Assembly (NCBI GenBank): GCA_023653785.1
Contig: JAMKCH010010216.1
Span: 1-64,000, forward strand
Direction of reading: 5' to 3'
DNA length: 64,000 bases
From: Ophioderma brevispina
Taxonomy: Eukaryota > Echinodermata > Ophiuroidea > Amphilepidida > Ophiodermatidae
Positions 46,170 to 58,658 of this stretch are shown here, piece after piece. The notes below the pieces were generated by a model. It was not told the DNA's origin and searched no databases. It saw only the letters and a list, made by a program, of their open reading frames with translations. Each line of letters opens with the position of its first letter. Within the stretch, counting starts at the first letter, position 1. The position numbers were made by a program, and so were the translations under genes.

Positions 46170-47562
46170 CCGGAGGGGGGGGGGGGGTTCTTAGTACAAA
46201 TGCCTATACGGAGCCGTGCCGCTGGATTGGGTCCCAAAATCAGCCGTCTGGTATTAACTATGACCCCCTTTTTCACAAGATAATTATGACCCCTTTGTGG
46301 ATAATTATCGGTGTTGATTTGATAGTGTGGTTTTATATTTTGGGTTACGCATCCGCGGTGGTGATATATAGTCCATGAAACGTTATAGTCAGCTCTACGC
46401 AGATCGAAACCGTATTGATTTTGCACACAAACTTTTTTAGTCATCATTATAGTAATCTCGGTTTGTTTACGTTCTCCCGCTGGTTTTATCAGGCGGGGTG
46501 GCACAGTGTAAAAATGCCATAGACAATTTCGATAGATGGTGATAGCGCCACCGTTATTTTCGATAAGCTACCTAAGTTTTTATGCACCAACGTATTTCAT
46601 GAACGGTAAACCGGGGGATGATGTTGCGGATGGCGCCAAGTACGACTGATGCGAACTATAAGCTACATATTTCATGCAGATCAGTGTGCATTAGGCCTCC
46701 ATTCTCTTAGGGTTCATATCCCGGATTTATTTAGGATCCCTGGGTTTCATGTGAGTTTCGTCGTGGCCTTCAACATTGCACACCAAGTCGCGAAGCAACG
46801 ACACGCTGGGTATTGCCCGGGGTATTGATTTGGAGGGTTTGCTGCTTGGCTGTTAATAGAAAGGATTATTTGGTATAAAAGGGTCTTATTGCAAGACTGA
46901 GAGGTATAAGTTGGGTCCATTGAAATACTGGTATAAAGATGCAGGTCCTTATATTCCAAGAAGAGGAGATGTATAAAGTTAGGGGGTCCACTTCCTGAGT
47001 CCTGGAGGCAGGTCCCAACCCAAACCAAAATTGAGCGCCCCAGGCATCAAACCTTCTTTGATTAACTGTCTGTGACCCATCAATCAATAGCCACATATAA
47101 ACGGCGAACGTAAGAACCTTTTTCCCGGGGGGGGCCCTTGTATTCAAAGATGGATATGATGCGTGACCATGGACGTCAAAATGCACCTAAACACATAAAA
47201 GGAACAACATATTTGCCACGAATAAAAAAACAACTATTAAAGCATACCCTAAACAAGTATTTTTATCTGTTTATGATACCCGTAACAAGCAAGCAAACCC
47301 ATTGTGCTGTTAATAGACCCTTTATTATCTTGCTTTGCTACTTCGAAGTTCCGATTACAATATTTTGAGGATTTTGATCCCTGCTTAATGAGATACCCTA
47401 AACACGTATATCACAAATTCAGGGTTAAGAAAAACATACCTTTTTCCCTATTTGCTATTTTGACCCCCTAAACAATGCATCGCCTTTTGGAAAAAAGAGA
47501 TCATTTTTACGCGTTTTTGGTCACGCCATATCCACCTTTAATACAAGTACCCCCCCCCCTGG
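46170..47562. mobile_element. G-run-terminated TIR element, about 1.39 kb
   Basis: The left end reads CGGAGGGGGGGGGGGGTT, then CTTAGTACAAATG. The right end is ACAAGTACCCCCCCCCCTGG, whose complement CCAGGGGGGGGGGTACTTGT matches it inversely. Inside the right half, ACCCTAAACAAGTAT and ACCCTAAACACGTAT recur (about 47238 and 47396), followed by TTTTTCCCTATTTG and TGACCCCCTAAAC. I recall such 'CCCTAAACACGTAT' elements as common in invertebrate genomes, but cannot name the family. The minus-strand 134-codon frame at 46100-46504 has no domain. The dispersed repeat at 46512-46745 lies inside. Confidence 0.45.
46512..46745 (+). repeat. Dispersed repeat (pair with 28.9 kb)
   Basis: Second member of the AGCGCCACC-TTTTCGATAA family: ATAGCGCCACCG, TTTTCGATAAGCTACCTAA, CATATTTCATGCAG and GATTTATTTAGGATCCCTGG in order. 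Confidence 0.65.
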
Positions 47563-48704
47563 ACCTTGTTTCATCAAATTTGAAAATCTGGATCTGGAAG
47601 TTCACCCTTTTAGTTATTTAGCGTTACACCTTATTTGAAAGAAGTGAGAATGTAGGGAGACTAATGAGAGCAGAAAGAAAACTTGGTAAGAGAGTTTCTG
47701 AAATACACAAAGTATAAACCTTTGGACCTTGGGCCTACAGACATGTCTGTCACAGGCAAAGGGTAGATCTAAGGTCCTTTCTTTTTGTGGTGCAATGTCA
47801 TCGAGTTTGGGGTGAGGGGTCTGAGTACAGGTGGAGACAGAAAGACAGACGCTGACAGATTTCGCTATGACCAATCCACCTTCTGCTAAAGGACAGAGAG
47901 GGATTAATAAGCAAAGAATGAAAATAAGCCTCAAGATAACTTACCATTCATCTAAATTAATCTTAGAAAGCACGAATAGTGACATGCATAAACAAAGGAA
48001 TAAAAACTCCTGGTATTGCAAACAGTCAATGAAACTTAATAATATGAAGTGGATGTTGGAGCTCCAATAAGTAAACTGCAAAGATAAGATAACAAAAATA
48101 AACATGGTTATATAACTTTTGTGAGAAAGTGAAAAGCATGATGAGAGCTAAGCAAAAAAATAGGTACAGCGTCCAAGTTCCAATATAGGTCGGTTCCGAT
48201 TATGTGGTCACGAATAGGTTGATCCTCACTGCAACCTAAAAAGAAAACATTAAAAAAAAAAAAAAAAAATGCCACATCACAAGATTGACCCTTAAGGACC
48301 CTGAATGACATTTGACCTCATCTTGTTACCGCAACATAAGATACTTGTCTCAATGCATTTGCATACCAGTATGAACTTAATCATCACTGACTAACAAAAC
48401 TAGACTTTTTAACCCCAAAAGTGTTACACATGTGCACACGACAGACATGTAGACACATTGGCGGCACACTCGCGAATCATGCTGCCATAAGGGTCTTTCT
48501 ATCAGACACACCCCTTAAAAATGTCAAAATCAAATATTGCACCTGTAAATTGTTGGGCGGACTTTTGGCCAAATAGTTGTTTCAAACAAAATGGCCAGAT
48601 CGCTATACCTCGTCCCCAGCGGGCCAGAAAGAGCCAGATTTCCGGAAGTGGTCAACATTTGTATCAGAGGAAAGCTACTTTTCTCTTTTACCCTGGAAAT
48701 CTTA
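47563..48704. other. No gene recognised
   Basis: AT-rich DNA with a run of 18 A (about 48252-48269) and a degraded TGACATTTGACCTCAT block near 48307, probably a remnant of the TGACC family. The 106-codon minus-strand frame at 47614-47934 has no domain. Confidence 0.4.
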
Positions 48705-48955
48705 TTAGAGGCCTAAAGGATGTTGGTTTGGAAGTTATGAGGTGAAAATGTGCCCCATTTTGGTCAGACCAATATTATTTAAACGTACTCTATGGGCTTA
48801 CAAATCACCTTTTAGATCTCCATCAAAACAGATGAAATATCGTGGCGAAAATTTACAGATGGTATTTTGGGTGAAGGCCAATTCTATCAAGATGAAAACT
48901 TCTATTCTAAATCGGGGCCACATCCCCTTTATTGTAATTTTTGTAACACGATGAG
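48705..48955 (+). repeat. Dispersed repeat (pair with 36.5 kb)
   Basis: Second member of the GTGCCCC-TTTT-GTCA family described at 36465-36735; same order and orientation, independent indels. Confidence 0.65.
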
Positions 48956-49057
48956 GGAGCTGTAATTAATTTTTCTATGAAAGAGATGTGCGTCGGTTAT
49001 CTTACCTCATTACTTCCACACATTCTGTTATTCAAAAGGTATTTACAGTTGAGCGGG

Positions 49058-49587
49058 TTTAAAGGCCGACTCAGCAGAGAGTCTTGAGGAGGGCGCCCGC
49101 AATTTTCAAACATATTGTGTTTTTGCAAAGACATTATCTTTGTCCACATATAATCACTGTGCGTGTTGTAATAGCACAAGCCCCAAATCGAAGTTTGTCA
49201 TATAGAAAATCACAAGATTGTTATAAATTTCGGATTCCGGAATTTTAGTATACAGAGTATCCTTGGCCCCATGGTGGGGACAAAAAGTGGGGAAATCTAG
49301 GAAGCTCCTTCCGGGAAATTTTGACATTAAGGGAAATCTTGAATTTCCGATACAAAAAATATGGGAAATCTATGGGAAATGTGACTATTTCCGGGAAATA
49401 AGCTTTTTTCCAGACCCCTGCTAGGCAAATTGTTAGGATACACATAAATGTTTACTGTAGGGAGACAAAAAATCTGATTCATCTCAAATTGGGAATGTGC
49501 ATTTTAGGTGACTATATCTTTAGTTCTAGTTGACATTTTAATGAATAAACAAAAAATTATATTTCAAAAAACCTGAGTAGCCTTTAA
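49058..49587 (+). mobile_element. TTAA-type MITE, copy 4, with internal insertion
   Basis: The ends are TTTAAAGGCCGACTCAGCAG and AACCTGAGTAGCCTTTAA. It aligns with the complete copy at 24631-24996 throughout, including TACACATAAATGTTTACT and GGGAATGTGCATTTTAGGTGA. About 170 bp at 49266-49436 (GGTGGGGACAAAAAGTGG to TTTTTTCCAGACCCCTGC) are absent from the other copies and form a further small insertion of unknown type. Confidence 0.75.
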
Positions 49588-50470
49588 TCGGGATCCTGTT
49601 AAAGGGGATTTTCTGATCATTGACATGCGAATTGGGAAACCATTTCTGTGTGTGCAAAAATTCACTCTTTATTGGGGTACACTCCATCTGATATTTTGAC
49701 ATATTTGAACAGGTAATTGCATTTGTTAATAAAAGAACCACTGAAAGTGGGGCATTGTAACTTTAAATCTGTATGCTTTCATTCTAATTTATAACTGGTG
49801 TCGTGATATAACAAATGTGCAAGGTACATTTACCCCCTCCTTCTCATGGCTACATACTCATAAAGCCTGGTAGCCTAATCCCCACCAACAACCCGTTTTG
49901 AGGATCAGAGAATCCACGGAATCCTTGGTACCCAATCCATGACACTGCAGTCAGTATCCCTATCGATCAACCTGGATCAATGACAGATGGTTGAGCAATG
50001 GTCATCCTCTACTTTGAACCTAAAGCAGGTTTGGACAGCCCATATAGCAAGCCCAAAGGCGGTGGCATTGATAGGAAAGATGGGTCACTCAACAGACTCA
50101 GAACTGCGTTGGTCGAACAAAGACTTCCTTCACAAAACGAGTAGAATTTTCACCGAACGGTGTTCTGTGGAGAGCCCACAACATTAGCCAAATCATAGAT
50201 GACTGTGAGGTCTACAATCCCCCAAGAGGAAATTCCCAGGCCTATCAACATGGAGGAGAAAAAAACTATCAGTGTCAAAGACGGATCTTCGACTGTGATT
50301 TTGGACTTGCACGAACGAACGAACGAACGTGACAAAGTGCAGTACATTTTTACCCTTTCTCATTGGCATAATACTCATAAAAGCTATACAAAAACATTTT
50401 ATTGTGTGTTGCCAGGTTAACACTTTAATATTTATATGACCATATCCCTGGCTTCTAGTGTCTGTGGGTG
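49588..50470. other. No gene recognised
   Basis: Short frames only. A (CGAA)n tract of about five units lies at 50311-50329. No shared repeats. Confidence 0.4.
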
Positions 50471-50473
50471 ACT

Positions 50474-51220
50474 TGCCATTTGGTCTTATCCCACTTGGTC
50501 TAATGCCATTTTGCTAACTCCAATTGGTCTAATACCATTTGTCAATAGCCATGCCAAGTCCTCATATCATCGTCTAAACCCATATCGTCTAATATCCCTG
50601 TCGCTATAACCATTGGTCTAATGCCAATTTGGTTCTAATACCCATCCTTTCTAATATTCATTGGTCTAATATCCTGTTGGTCTAATATCCAATCGGTCGA
50701 ATATCCTTTGGTCTAATATTCATTCTGGTCTAATATCCCATCTGGTCTAATACCCATGTTGGTCTAATACCCATTTGGCTAATATCCATTTGGTCTAATA
50801 CCCATTTGGTCTAATTCAATCTGGTCCAAATGGGTATCCAACCAAAAGATATTGAACCAAGTGGACATTAGACCAAATGGATATTAGACCAAATGGATAT
50901 TAGACCAATGGTATAGACCAATTGGGTATTAGACCAAATGGATATTAGACAAAATGATATTAGACAGATGGATAATTAACCAAATGGGAATTAACCAAAT
51001 GGTGTTTGTGGTTATTAGACCAAATGGTAGTAGACGAAATGGGCAGTAGACTTGAATGTCAATTAGACCACATGGCTATTAGACCATTTTGGTTGTTAGA
51101 TAATTGGCTTTTAGATTTAAATGGTTATTTGACAAATTGGTATTAACAATATGGGTTTAGACCAATTGAAGTTAGACCAAATGGCTATAGACACATGGGA
51201 ATTAGACCAATGGCACTAAA
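50474..51220. repeat. Foldback minisatellite, TTGGTCTAATACCCAT unit
   Basis: The left half (50474-50825) is about twenty 16-20-bp units of the type TTGGTCTAATACCCATT. The right half (50828-51220) consists of the reverse complement, AATGGATATTAGACCAA, in the same density. The axis lies at about 50826, where TTGGTCTAATTCAATCTGG meets TCCAAATGGG, with virtually no loop. The whole 0.75-kb element could fold into one long imperfect hairpin. Outer ends (GTGACTTGCCATTTGG and CCAATGGCACTAAAC) are also inverted. No ORF. Likely a foldback-type non-autonomous element or an inverted minisatellite duplication. Confidence 0.85.
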
Positions 51221-54200
51221 CCCTGTGTGTACTTCTCTTAATCCGGGATTTCCTGGTTTAATTGGGACATTTCTCTACTCCTAGGTGTAACAGAGTCAAC
51301 TGTAAAACAAGAGCAAGCACATCTTGGAATTTTCAGCCCATCAATGTGCCATTGCTTATGAGAGTTGTAAATATGGATTTAACTTTTAGTTAAATATACT
51401 TTGGTCCAATTTTTACATTTTATCCTGGCAGGTCAGGATTTGGAAACCCTGTTTATTTGTCCTCCTTTTATTGTTCTGAGTAATTTGTATTCTTTGCATC
51501 TCTTTCTCACTGTCTTTAGTTTATCACTGTTTTTCAATTGTCTGTGTTGATATAAAAACTTGCTTTGTTGTCATTCCCCCTAATTTCAATGCTGTGTAAC
51601 GGGCCTCCTGAAACAATGGCATCACGACGGTGCTAAGGCTGCCTCAAGAAGAATAATAATATACATATGTAACATCATACAAAATATGTTTTGGTTGCTT
51701 ATTAGAATGGTTGTGAGTGCAAATGCAGTTTATGAATTTAAGCTGTGGGAGCAAGTCTTTCAATAAACCCGAAGATAGCATCCGTAATCAAAGCTAACTT
51801 CAGAAAGGTGTAGCTCTGTCTTTGCGCATATCACAAGGAAAGATCTCACATTAATTGCCTGCCCATGATACCTTCAATCAAATTGATCAACCATGACGTG
51901 TATCAATGTATAATATGGGAGGGGGGATTTGTCTATCCCATGCTTGGCTATTTCAAAGTATGTCTTTTATCCATTTATTCCTGCAAATTGGGCCGTTTGG
52001 ATTTTTTTCCACTGAAAACTAGTCTACTTTCACCAAAACTGGTCCCATTAGGGGTATATTTTCACTGAAAATTTGGTCGCCGTAGGGTTCATTTTCAGAA
52101 CCCCCTGAACAGCATGGAGCATTGGTATCCGCCCCCCCCTTCTCATCCATTTTACAGTATATCTGATTTGCTCATTTATGATACTACCTTCCATTAACCA
52201 TCAAATTGTGCTTAGATACCAAGTAGGCAGGTATGCCGGGGGTTAATAGACAAATCAAATTCAAGGAAAGTAAATGACTACTGTGGCTTTAATGGTTGGG
52301 TTTAAAATCCATGGGCGGCACCAGGGGGTGGCCACCCCCTAAGGAGTTTCAAAATTGAGAGAAAAAAAACAGGAGTTTTAGCAATAAATTGCATTAAGAT
52401 TCTTTTTGGTTTTTACCTATATGAATTAATCGTGTTTTTTTCCCTCCTAAGATTTTTAACCCTGGCACCATCTGGATCAAAGTCTTGTATCACAAGGAGT
52501 CGCTCCATTGCTGCACTTCAAAAAACTGTTTCATTTCATTCTTTAGTTGTGACACAGAGTTTTTAATATTAGTTTTTTTTGTTATTCACATTTGGTCAAA
52601 TAATTATGCTTTTCTTAACAGCTGTGACAATGTAAGCAATTTCATTGGCGGATGCCCGGGTTCAATTCGTAACCTGAACCCAGATAGTGCGCGCTGCGTA
52701 TTGAAGTTATTTTTAGGTTGAAGCGCTCGCGTCATACTGCGTTTTTTTTTCTGCTTTTGCGCGCACGCTGCCAACGTTGCGTCCGTTGCTTATGATCGTT
52801 GCGTTCAGCTGGCTGTTCGAAGCCGTAAAATATCGCGAAATTGGTTAAAAATGACCTTAAAATAAGCTGTTTAAGCGCCTCGTTCGTACCACATACAAAT
52901 GGTATCGCCTTTGATTCAATTCGTCGTAAATAGAGTACCGATTCCCAAAATCAGACCTTTAATTCTCTAATTTAAATCATAGCTGAATTCGATCAGAAAT
53001 AAAATGGAATGACCATACAGTGGCCATGCAAATTTGTTATTGAAGTCACAACACAAGCCAATTGAGCTTCACCAACAACCGCTCGATCAGTTTTACCTTT
53101 CATTTAGGATGATTATTTGGCCAATTTTAAATTTCAGTTACTGAACACAACCTATAAGCAGGATATTAAAACACTCCATCATCCCAACTGCAAGATTTAC
53201 TCTTCATTTATTAATAAGTGTTTCCATGTTTGAAGAATTTCACATCTGTCATCATTTCAAATCATACTTTTCGACAACGGGGCAGCACGTCATTCACGTT
53301 TCAGCTGGGCTACTCTCGTGGGACCATCCATCTGAAAAGCGATGCCCGGTGTTTCGAGTGGATTTTCAGAGCCACACCGCAATATTAACAATCTCTCGTG
53401 GGGAATATGAAGAAAGCACCGCTGAGTCAATGTGCTAAACTTACACTCAGCAGCTGTAACAGTAGCTAACAGTCAACAAGTATTCATGACAAATATGTTA
53501 TACAATTATGATTCACTCTATCAATCGCCACACTAAACACACGCACAAACACACAAAGTAAGTAAAAGAAAAACTTTAAATAGGCTTCATGACCATTAGC
53601 CTAATGACAGAAATAAAACAAAAAAGGTTGCCTCTTTTTAAAGAGACACTGGCACATTTGAAAAATAGTGCACCCTCAAGATTTTTCAAAGATCGATTAT
53701 TATTTGCCATGGTTGCAAGACCAAAAGCCCTCACGCCGAAATTGATTTAAGACCAAATTAGCTCCTTTATGGGTCAACAGAACGATTTTTATAATTTAGA
53801 GTCTACGGCGACGCTAATTCAGCAGAACGACGAAAATGGCGTTTAAACCACAACACGGCACGCAGTATGAATTTTTCCCACGCTATGCACACTGTTTGAT
53901 CGGTCTATAGCCTCTGTGGTTTAATATCAGTGAGTACGAGTCAAAATATTCATGTAATTACACACATAATCGTGATTAATGTTGTGGAAAAAACTTAAAA
54001 GTTGGCCACACCAAGTACCTGGAGACTTTATCCTTCATATAATGTCCCTACTGTTTGGGGGTATGTTATTTATTTTTATGTGTAAAATTTATAATCTGTG
54101 TTCTTCCAATAGCCTGACTATCATTTGAGAGCAAATTGAAGAAATTGCATATTTGTGGATGAAAATGTTGCCAGTGCCGCTTTAAGTAGTTCTGCTGACT

Positions 54201-56194
54201 AAAAATATGGATTTTCACCCATTTTTCAGAAAAAAAAGCCTCTTTCCCCTACTTTCCTTGAGCGTCCATGCAATCAGAAAAGAACGACCCAAATGTCAGC
54301 ATGTTTTGTTTTGTGCTGTGTGGCATCTGTGAATTACAAGATATACTTCTGGGAGATTTTAAGTATAAAGAGAACATTCGGAGTGTCTTATTTACATTGT
54401 GGGATATTTTCTTCATTGTGGGAGTATTTGTACTAGAGTTACTATGTTACGAATAATTGTCCTATATGGTAATAAAACGTAATATGTTTAATGTTATTCC
54501 GGAAAAGAGTAGAAAAGTAGGATTTTTCTAGTTAGTAACTTTATAGACCTGCCTCGCAATACACTTGGCTAAGAACAGTGAGTTAAAAACTAGGAAAAAC
54601 AAAACAGAAAAATCTTAAAAATGTCTGAAACAAGTGTCTTTTTTAAAAGCAAAATCTCAAAAACTTATTTAGGTTGACATGTGTTCCTATAGTTTGAAAA
54701 AAAGTGTATTTTCTTTAAAAATGTCTACAAGGTGTCTTTTTAAGAGATTTTTCTAGTAAAACTCCAACAATGTAGCTCTTGCAAGTTTGTGGGTGTGTGT
54801 CAAACATTTAGTATACAGCTTTTGGTTGACACTTCTCAATTTGCTAGACTTTTACTGCAGTGGATGGGATCAGCTCATACTTGGTATGTCTTATAAAACA
54901 TTGAGACCACATGTATTATGTGAGGTAACGATGATGGATCATACTTGTAAGCTTACATACAATGGAGGAAAGGGGTCTTAGGGGTTGCAAGTTCTGTGGT
55001 AAAGATGGGGTCAAGGTCATTCAGGGATCACTAAGAGTCTTATATTGTTTTACATTTATTCTTTGAGCACAAAAATCAGACAAACTATTTGGGAGTGTTG
55101 GCTGTACCTATTTGGACTGCTTTGTCCATATACTTTAGACAATTGGGCACTAAGACAAGGGGGGATGTAGTTGTTGTATCTTCCAGTGACCTACAAACAT
55201 ATCCCATTCATATACAATAATTACACAATATTTGCCTATCGCTTCTCTTTAAAAGGTTATAATTATGAAAGGAGGCGCCTTTATGTCACTTTCATTTATT
55301 GCGGTTAGTGATTTCACTGCCATTTTCAACTGAACCCCATTATGTGTCGTTATAGCCAACTATTGTAAGTGAATAATACTTTCAAAATTACCACTTCAGG
55401 AAGTGTAACGACTGATTGAAAGACAGAGAGGTTTTGGTTACTGAGTTACTCTGACTCAGAGGGTGTTTTGAAATCAATACATGGAGCATAGCAATGTTCC
55501 TGTACTGTACTGTTACATGTCAGTACTTAGGACAAAAAGTGTTCCAAAAGTTTCAGAACCACAAGATATTTCGTAATCATGCTAAAATTCCCTACATTTG
55601 TGGACTAAAAATGAGTGTTAAAGTCGGGTTTTTTATGTGTTTTTAAAAGAATAGGACTTTATGGGCTCACATTGCCCCTACTGAGGTGAAATTCCCAAAA
55701 TGGTTTTGCTTTGTGGGATTGAGTCAAAACACCTCTCTTGAATCATCTCAATCCCAATCTGGGCTAAGTAAACATAATGAAAAGTGGTTATTAATTATTA
55801 TGATACTGAGACAACCTTGATGAGGCAGGGTCCGGTTTTGTATTCTGTGACATTTAATATTGTTCCTCTATCATTGGTGTACAATAGGATGCACACATTT
55901 TAGATTCCCTGATAAATCTCCTGTGCGTATAAAGATATAAACACAGAGAGATGGTGCCTGTTGCACTACAAAAAATAAGCATGGTTGACACAAAAATAGG
56001 TGTCTTTAACACCAAGATAACAGATGTATGTGGATGGAAGTGCCAGACAAAATTGTTTACAGATTGCTTAACCTTAAAGGCTGACTCATAGATTTTTGAA
56101 AGCCACAAAAGGGCAGAAGTCCACTTTTTGCTGAATTTTTTTGATAGTTCCAAGATTTAGAAAAATTTTGACAAAAAGTCCACTTTTCGGTGAT
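51221..56194. other. Long interval without a recognised gene
   Basis: AT-rich overall. CpG-richer patches occur at 52650-52960, 53226-53440 (a 70-codon frame reading HVIHVSAGLLSWDHP, unrecognised) and 53800-53930, where a short frame follows AAAATGGCGTTT. A possible small TIR element at 52307-52478 is listed separately. The sequence TTAAAGGCTGACTCATAGAT near 56073 is a solo terminus of the TTAA MITE family. No splice-supported coding segment was found. Confidence 0.4.
52307..52478. mobile_element. Possible small TIR element
   Basis: ATCCATGGGCGGCACCAGGGG on the left faces CCCTGGCACCATCTGGAT on the right, an imperfect inverted pair bounding about 170 bp. The GGCGGCACCAGGGGGTGGCC start resembles ends of hAT-type MITEs. 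No clear target duplication. Confidence 0.3.
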
Positions 56195-56540
56195 AAAATG
56201 TTTAAAAAATAAACGCAGTCCTCGGACTGCATGTGTCGCCTGCATAGCGGTTGGTAATTTAGGCCTCATAATGGCCTTTGACCTTGGCATGTGGCCTTTG
56301 ACTGTATCAACAGAGATGAGTGGATCAATGTTTGATCTATGACCTCAAGTTGGGTTTCCGATAATTGACTGAATTTTTCAATTGAAAGTTATTTTACATT
56401 TTTACAGCCTAGTCTTGCCACTTGACCTCACATGACATTTTACTTGGCATTGTACCCGTTACTCACAACAAATGAGGGCTCAAATGTTGCACCTATGACT
56501 GGCAAGTCATAGGTGCTCACTCATTTTAACACCCCAAACC
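56195..56540 (+). repeat. TGACC-family dispersed repeat, copy at 56 kb
   Basis: Shares TGGCCTTTGACCTTGGCATG, a TTGATC-TATGAC block, TTTTTCAATTGAAAGTTATT, TTGACCTCACATGAC and GCACCTATGAC with 26070-26560. Its 5' part, GCAGTCCTCGGACTGCATGT plus GTCGCCTGC, is the complement of the 3' parts of the inverted copies at 60.7 and 62.05 kb. Confidence 0.65.
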
Positions 56541-57356
56541 TATCCTCTCAGTATTCAGCATCCTAGCTGGTATGATCCCCACATGAGGACAGCACAATAT
56601 GTGATGTGATCAAGCAAAATGAGTCACAAATATTGATTTTGAGATATAGCCAACCAAGGAAATGTGCTGTGTTTTTCCTATTGTTTTGCCACCCTTCACT
56701 GATCATATCTTTGGAAGTAATTGTTCACTTTCAATGGGGATTTCATCAAAATTTAGCTTTTGTAAATATGCATACAGTACATGAACAAGTAAATATGAAT
56801 CGACCGACGTCATACTCGTTTTGCTTGATCGCATCACATATTGTATCTCAAAAAATATCACCCCTTCATCAACAATTTCAAGTATAACACTGGGTGTACC
56901 TCACATTGTTGTGTCAATGACACCAATGTTCCTGTCATACCCACTAATACCAATTCAGCACCCAGACTCGGCAAATAAATCTCTTGAATACCAAATACCC
57001 AGGAGTATCCAGGAGTATTGGAGCAGAGAAACCCAATACACACACCTGTGTTACATGCTAGATTGAGACAAACAAGAACTTGAATTGTAAAGAACTTTGT
57101 TATACATCAAATATACACAATTCACTATTCATTAACCAACCGTTTTCTTGACAATCAACATAAAATTAGGCCGGAACAAATTTGCGTTATCAATTCAGTG
57201 AAAAAGTTTTTATTATTAGAAATAAGATTTATGGTATTTAATATACTGGTATGCTACACTGTCAAATCATGGATTACTTCTACACTTCCATTTCCACAAT
57301 ACTATCTTTATAAATTGGCCCTTGCAGACTATTGGGTACATAACCATGTAATGTGT
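56541..57356. other. No gene recognised
   Basis: AT-rich, short frames only (93 codons at 56606-56887 without a domain). Confidence 0.4.
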
Positions 57357-58321
57357 CTCCTCTTAAAAGAAAGAGTGAAAAATCACTCTGAGTTTCGGAG
57401 TGATTTTAAAATGACTCTAATTTCGAGTGGCTTTTAAGCTCTAAAAGAGTGAGAAATCAGGCGAGACCCTTACCTCGAGGGTTACCGAGCTCACTCTGTT
57501 ACTGCTAGATGGCTCAAAATGCCACTCTTCTTCGGAGTGAAGCCCACTCTGACCTCTTATCGACCAGCTTTTCGCTCTTAAATAAAAGAGTGAGAAAACG
57601 CTCTTTTTTCAGAGTGAACTAATAGCCATCAAACCCCCCCTGCCTGCAAATCGCGTGATTAGTCTCGAACATGGCGGACCGGTTGGCGATACCGTCAGCA
57701 AGTGGTTGACCGAGGTTGGAAATTATTGAAGCAATCATAGAGATCTTTACTGGTGTATATTGTTGTGTCGGTCACAATTCATATCATTTACAGACTAAGT
57801 GTTGGAGAAGCATAAATGTTATTTACTGTATATCACTCGTAAATACGGCCCGGAAATACGGTATCTGCGCCAGGCCTAGGCCCCGGCATGTGCATTTACG
57901 ACCCACAATCATGCCTGTTCCCGGCATGCCATGATCAGCACGTCATGCATGCCACAATCGTGCATGCCATGTCCATGCTGAATCATGCCATTATGCGCCA
58001 CAATATTTCATTCATGTCACGATGCTATGGATTATGACCTACACAACAATAATTCTCACCAAACAAAAATTCACAAAGAATCACAACTCAATAAGAGTGT
58101 GAATTCGCTTTTCCCCCATGCTCTAAAAGAGTGAACTATTCACTCTCCAAAGGAGATGTCACTTTCACTCTTTGGGCTTTGGATGTTTAATTTTTTTCAC
58201 TTTTATTTAGAGTCGGATTCACTCTACAAATCATCAACACTCAGCTGGCCTCTTTTTTTGTAGTTGACAATGTCACTCTATTTTATAGTGGTTTTTTTCA
58301 CTCTTTTCGGTTTAAGAGAGT
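57357..58321. mobile_element. AGAGTGA-rich TIR element, copy B (uninterrupted)
   Basis: The ends are CTCCTCTTAAAAGAAAGAGT and CTCTTTTCGGTTTAAGAGAG, inverted over about 34 bp. Subterminal GAGTGA/TCACTC motifs crowd both sides (57370-57620 and 58085-58315). The centre has AACATGGCGGACC, GTCAGCAA, GTTGGAGAAGCA, TATCACT (57831-57837), TCTGCGCCAGGCC, repeated CATGCATGCC-type motifs and CACGATGCTATGGATTATG, all in the order of copy A. It lacks the 4.46-kb foldback. No ORF of transposase type, so non-autonomous; the superfamily is not determined. Confidence 0.75.
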
Positions 58322-58658
58322 AATATATATAAGTGAGTCCATCTGCTCCATCAGCCCATAGATGTTCATGATCAGTCATTTGCCTTCCATAAAACTATAA
58401 CATTCCCAAGTCCATGTGAAAAAACTAAACCTTAAAAAGACACAACAACATTTCTAGAAAGAAGTGCCCCCAAATTTTTTCTGACCGGCCAGGTTTTTTT
58501 TGCATTTGGAATGCTTACCAATGGATTAATCACACCTCCTGAACTGACTAATCCGAATAAGCGGTCAAGTATTTCAATAAGATGATTTAGTTTTTCTGTC
58601 ACACAGCATGGTTTTCTATTTTTCTATAGGACGATTATGATATAAAATTGGGGATGGA
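58322..58658. other. No feature recognised
   Basis: AT-rich spacer between the AGAGTGA element and the TTAA-flanked element. Confidence 0.4.

Noticed and set aside
46100..46504. 134-codon minus-strand frame
   Set aside because: It crosses the G-run terminus of the element at 46.17 kb and encodes no recognisable domain.
52640..52700. GGGTTCAATTCG as a B box of a tRNA gene
   Set aside because: The second half of the B box and the A box are missing, and no acceptor stem is visible.
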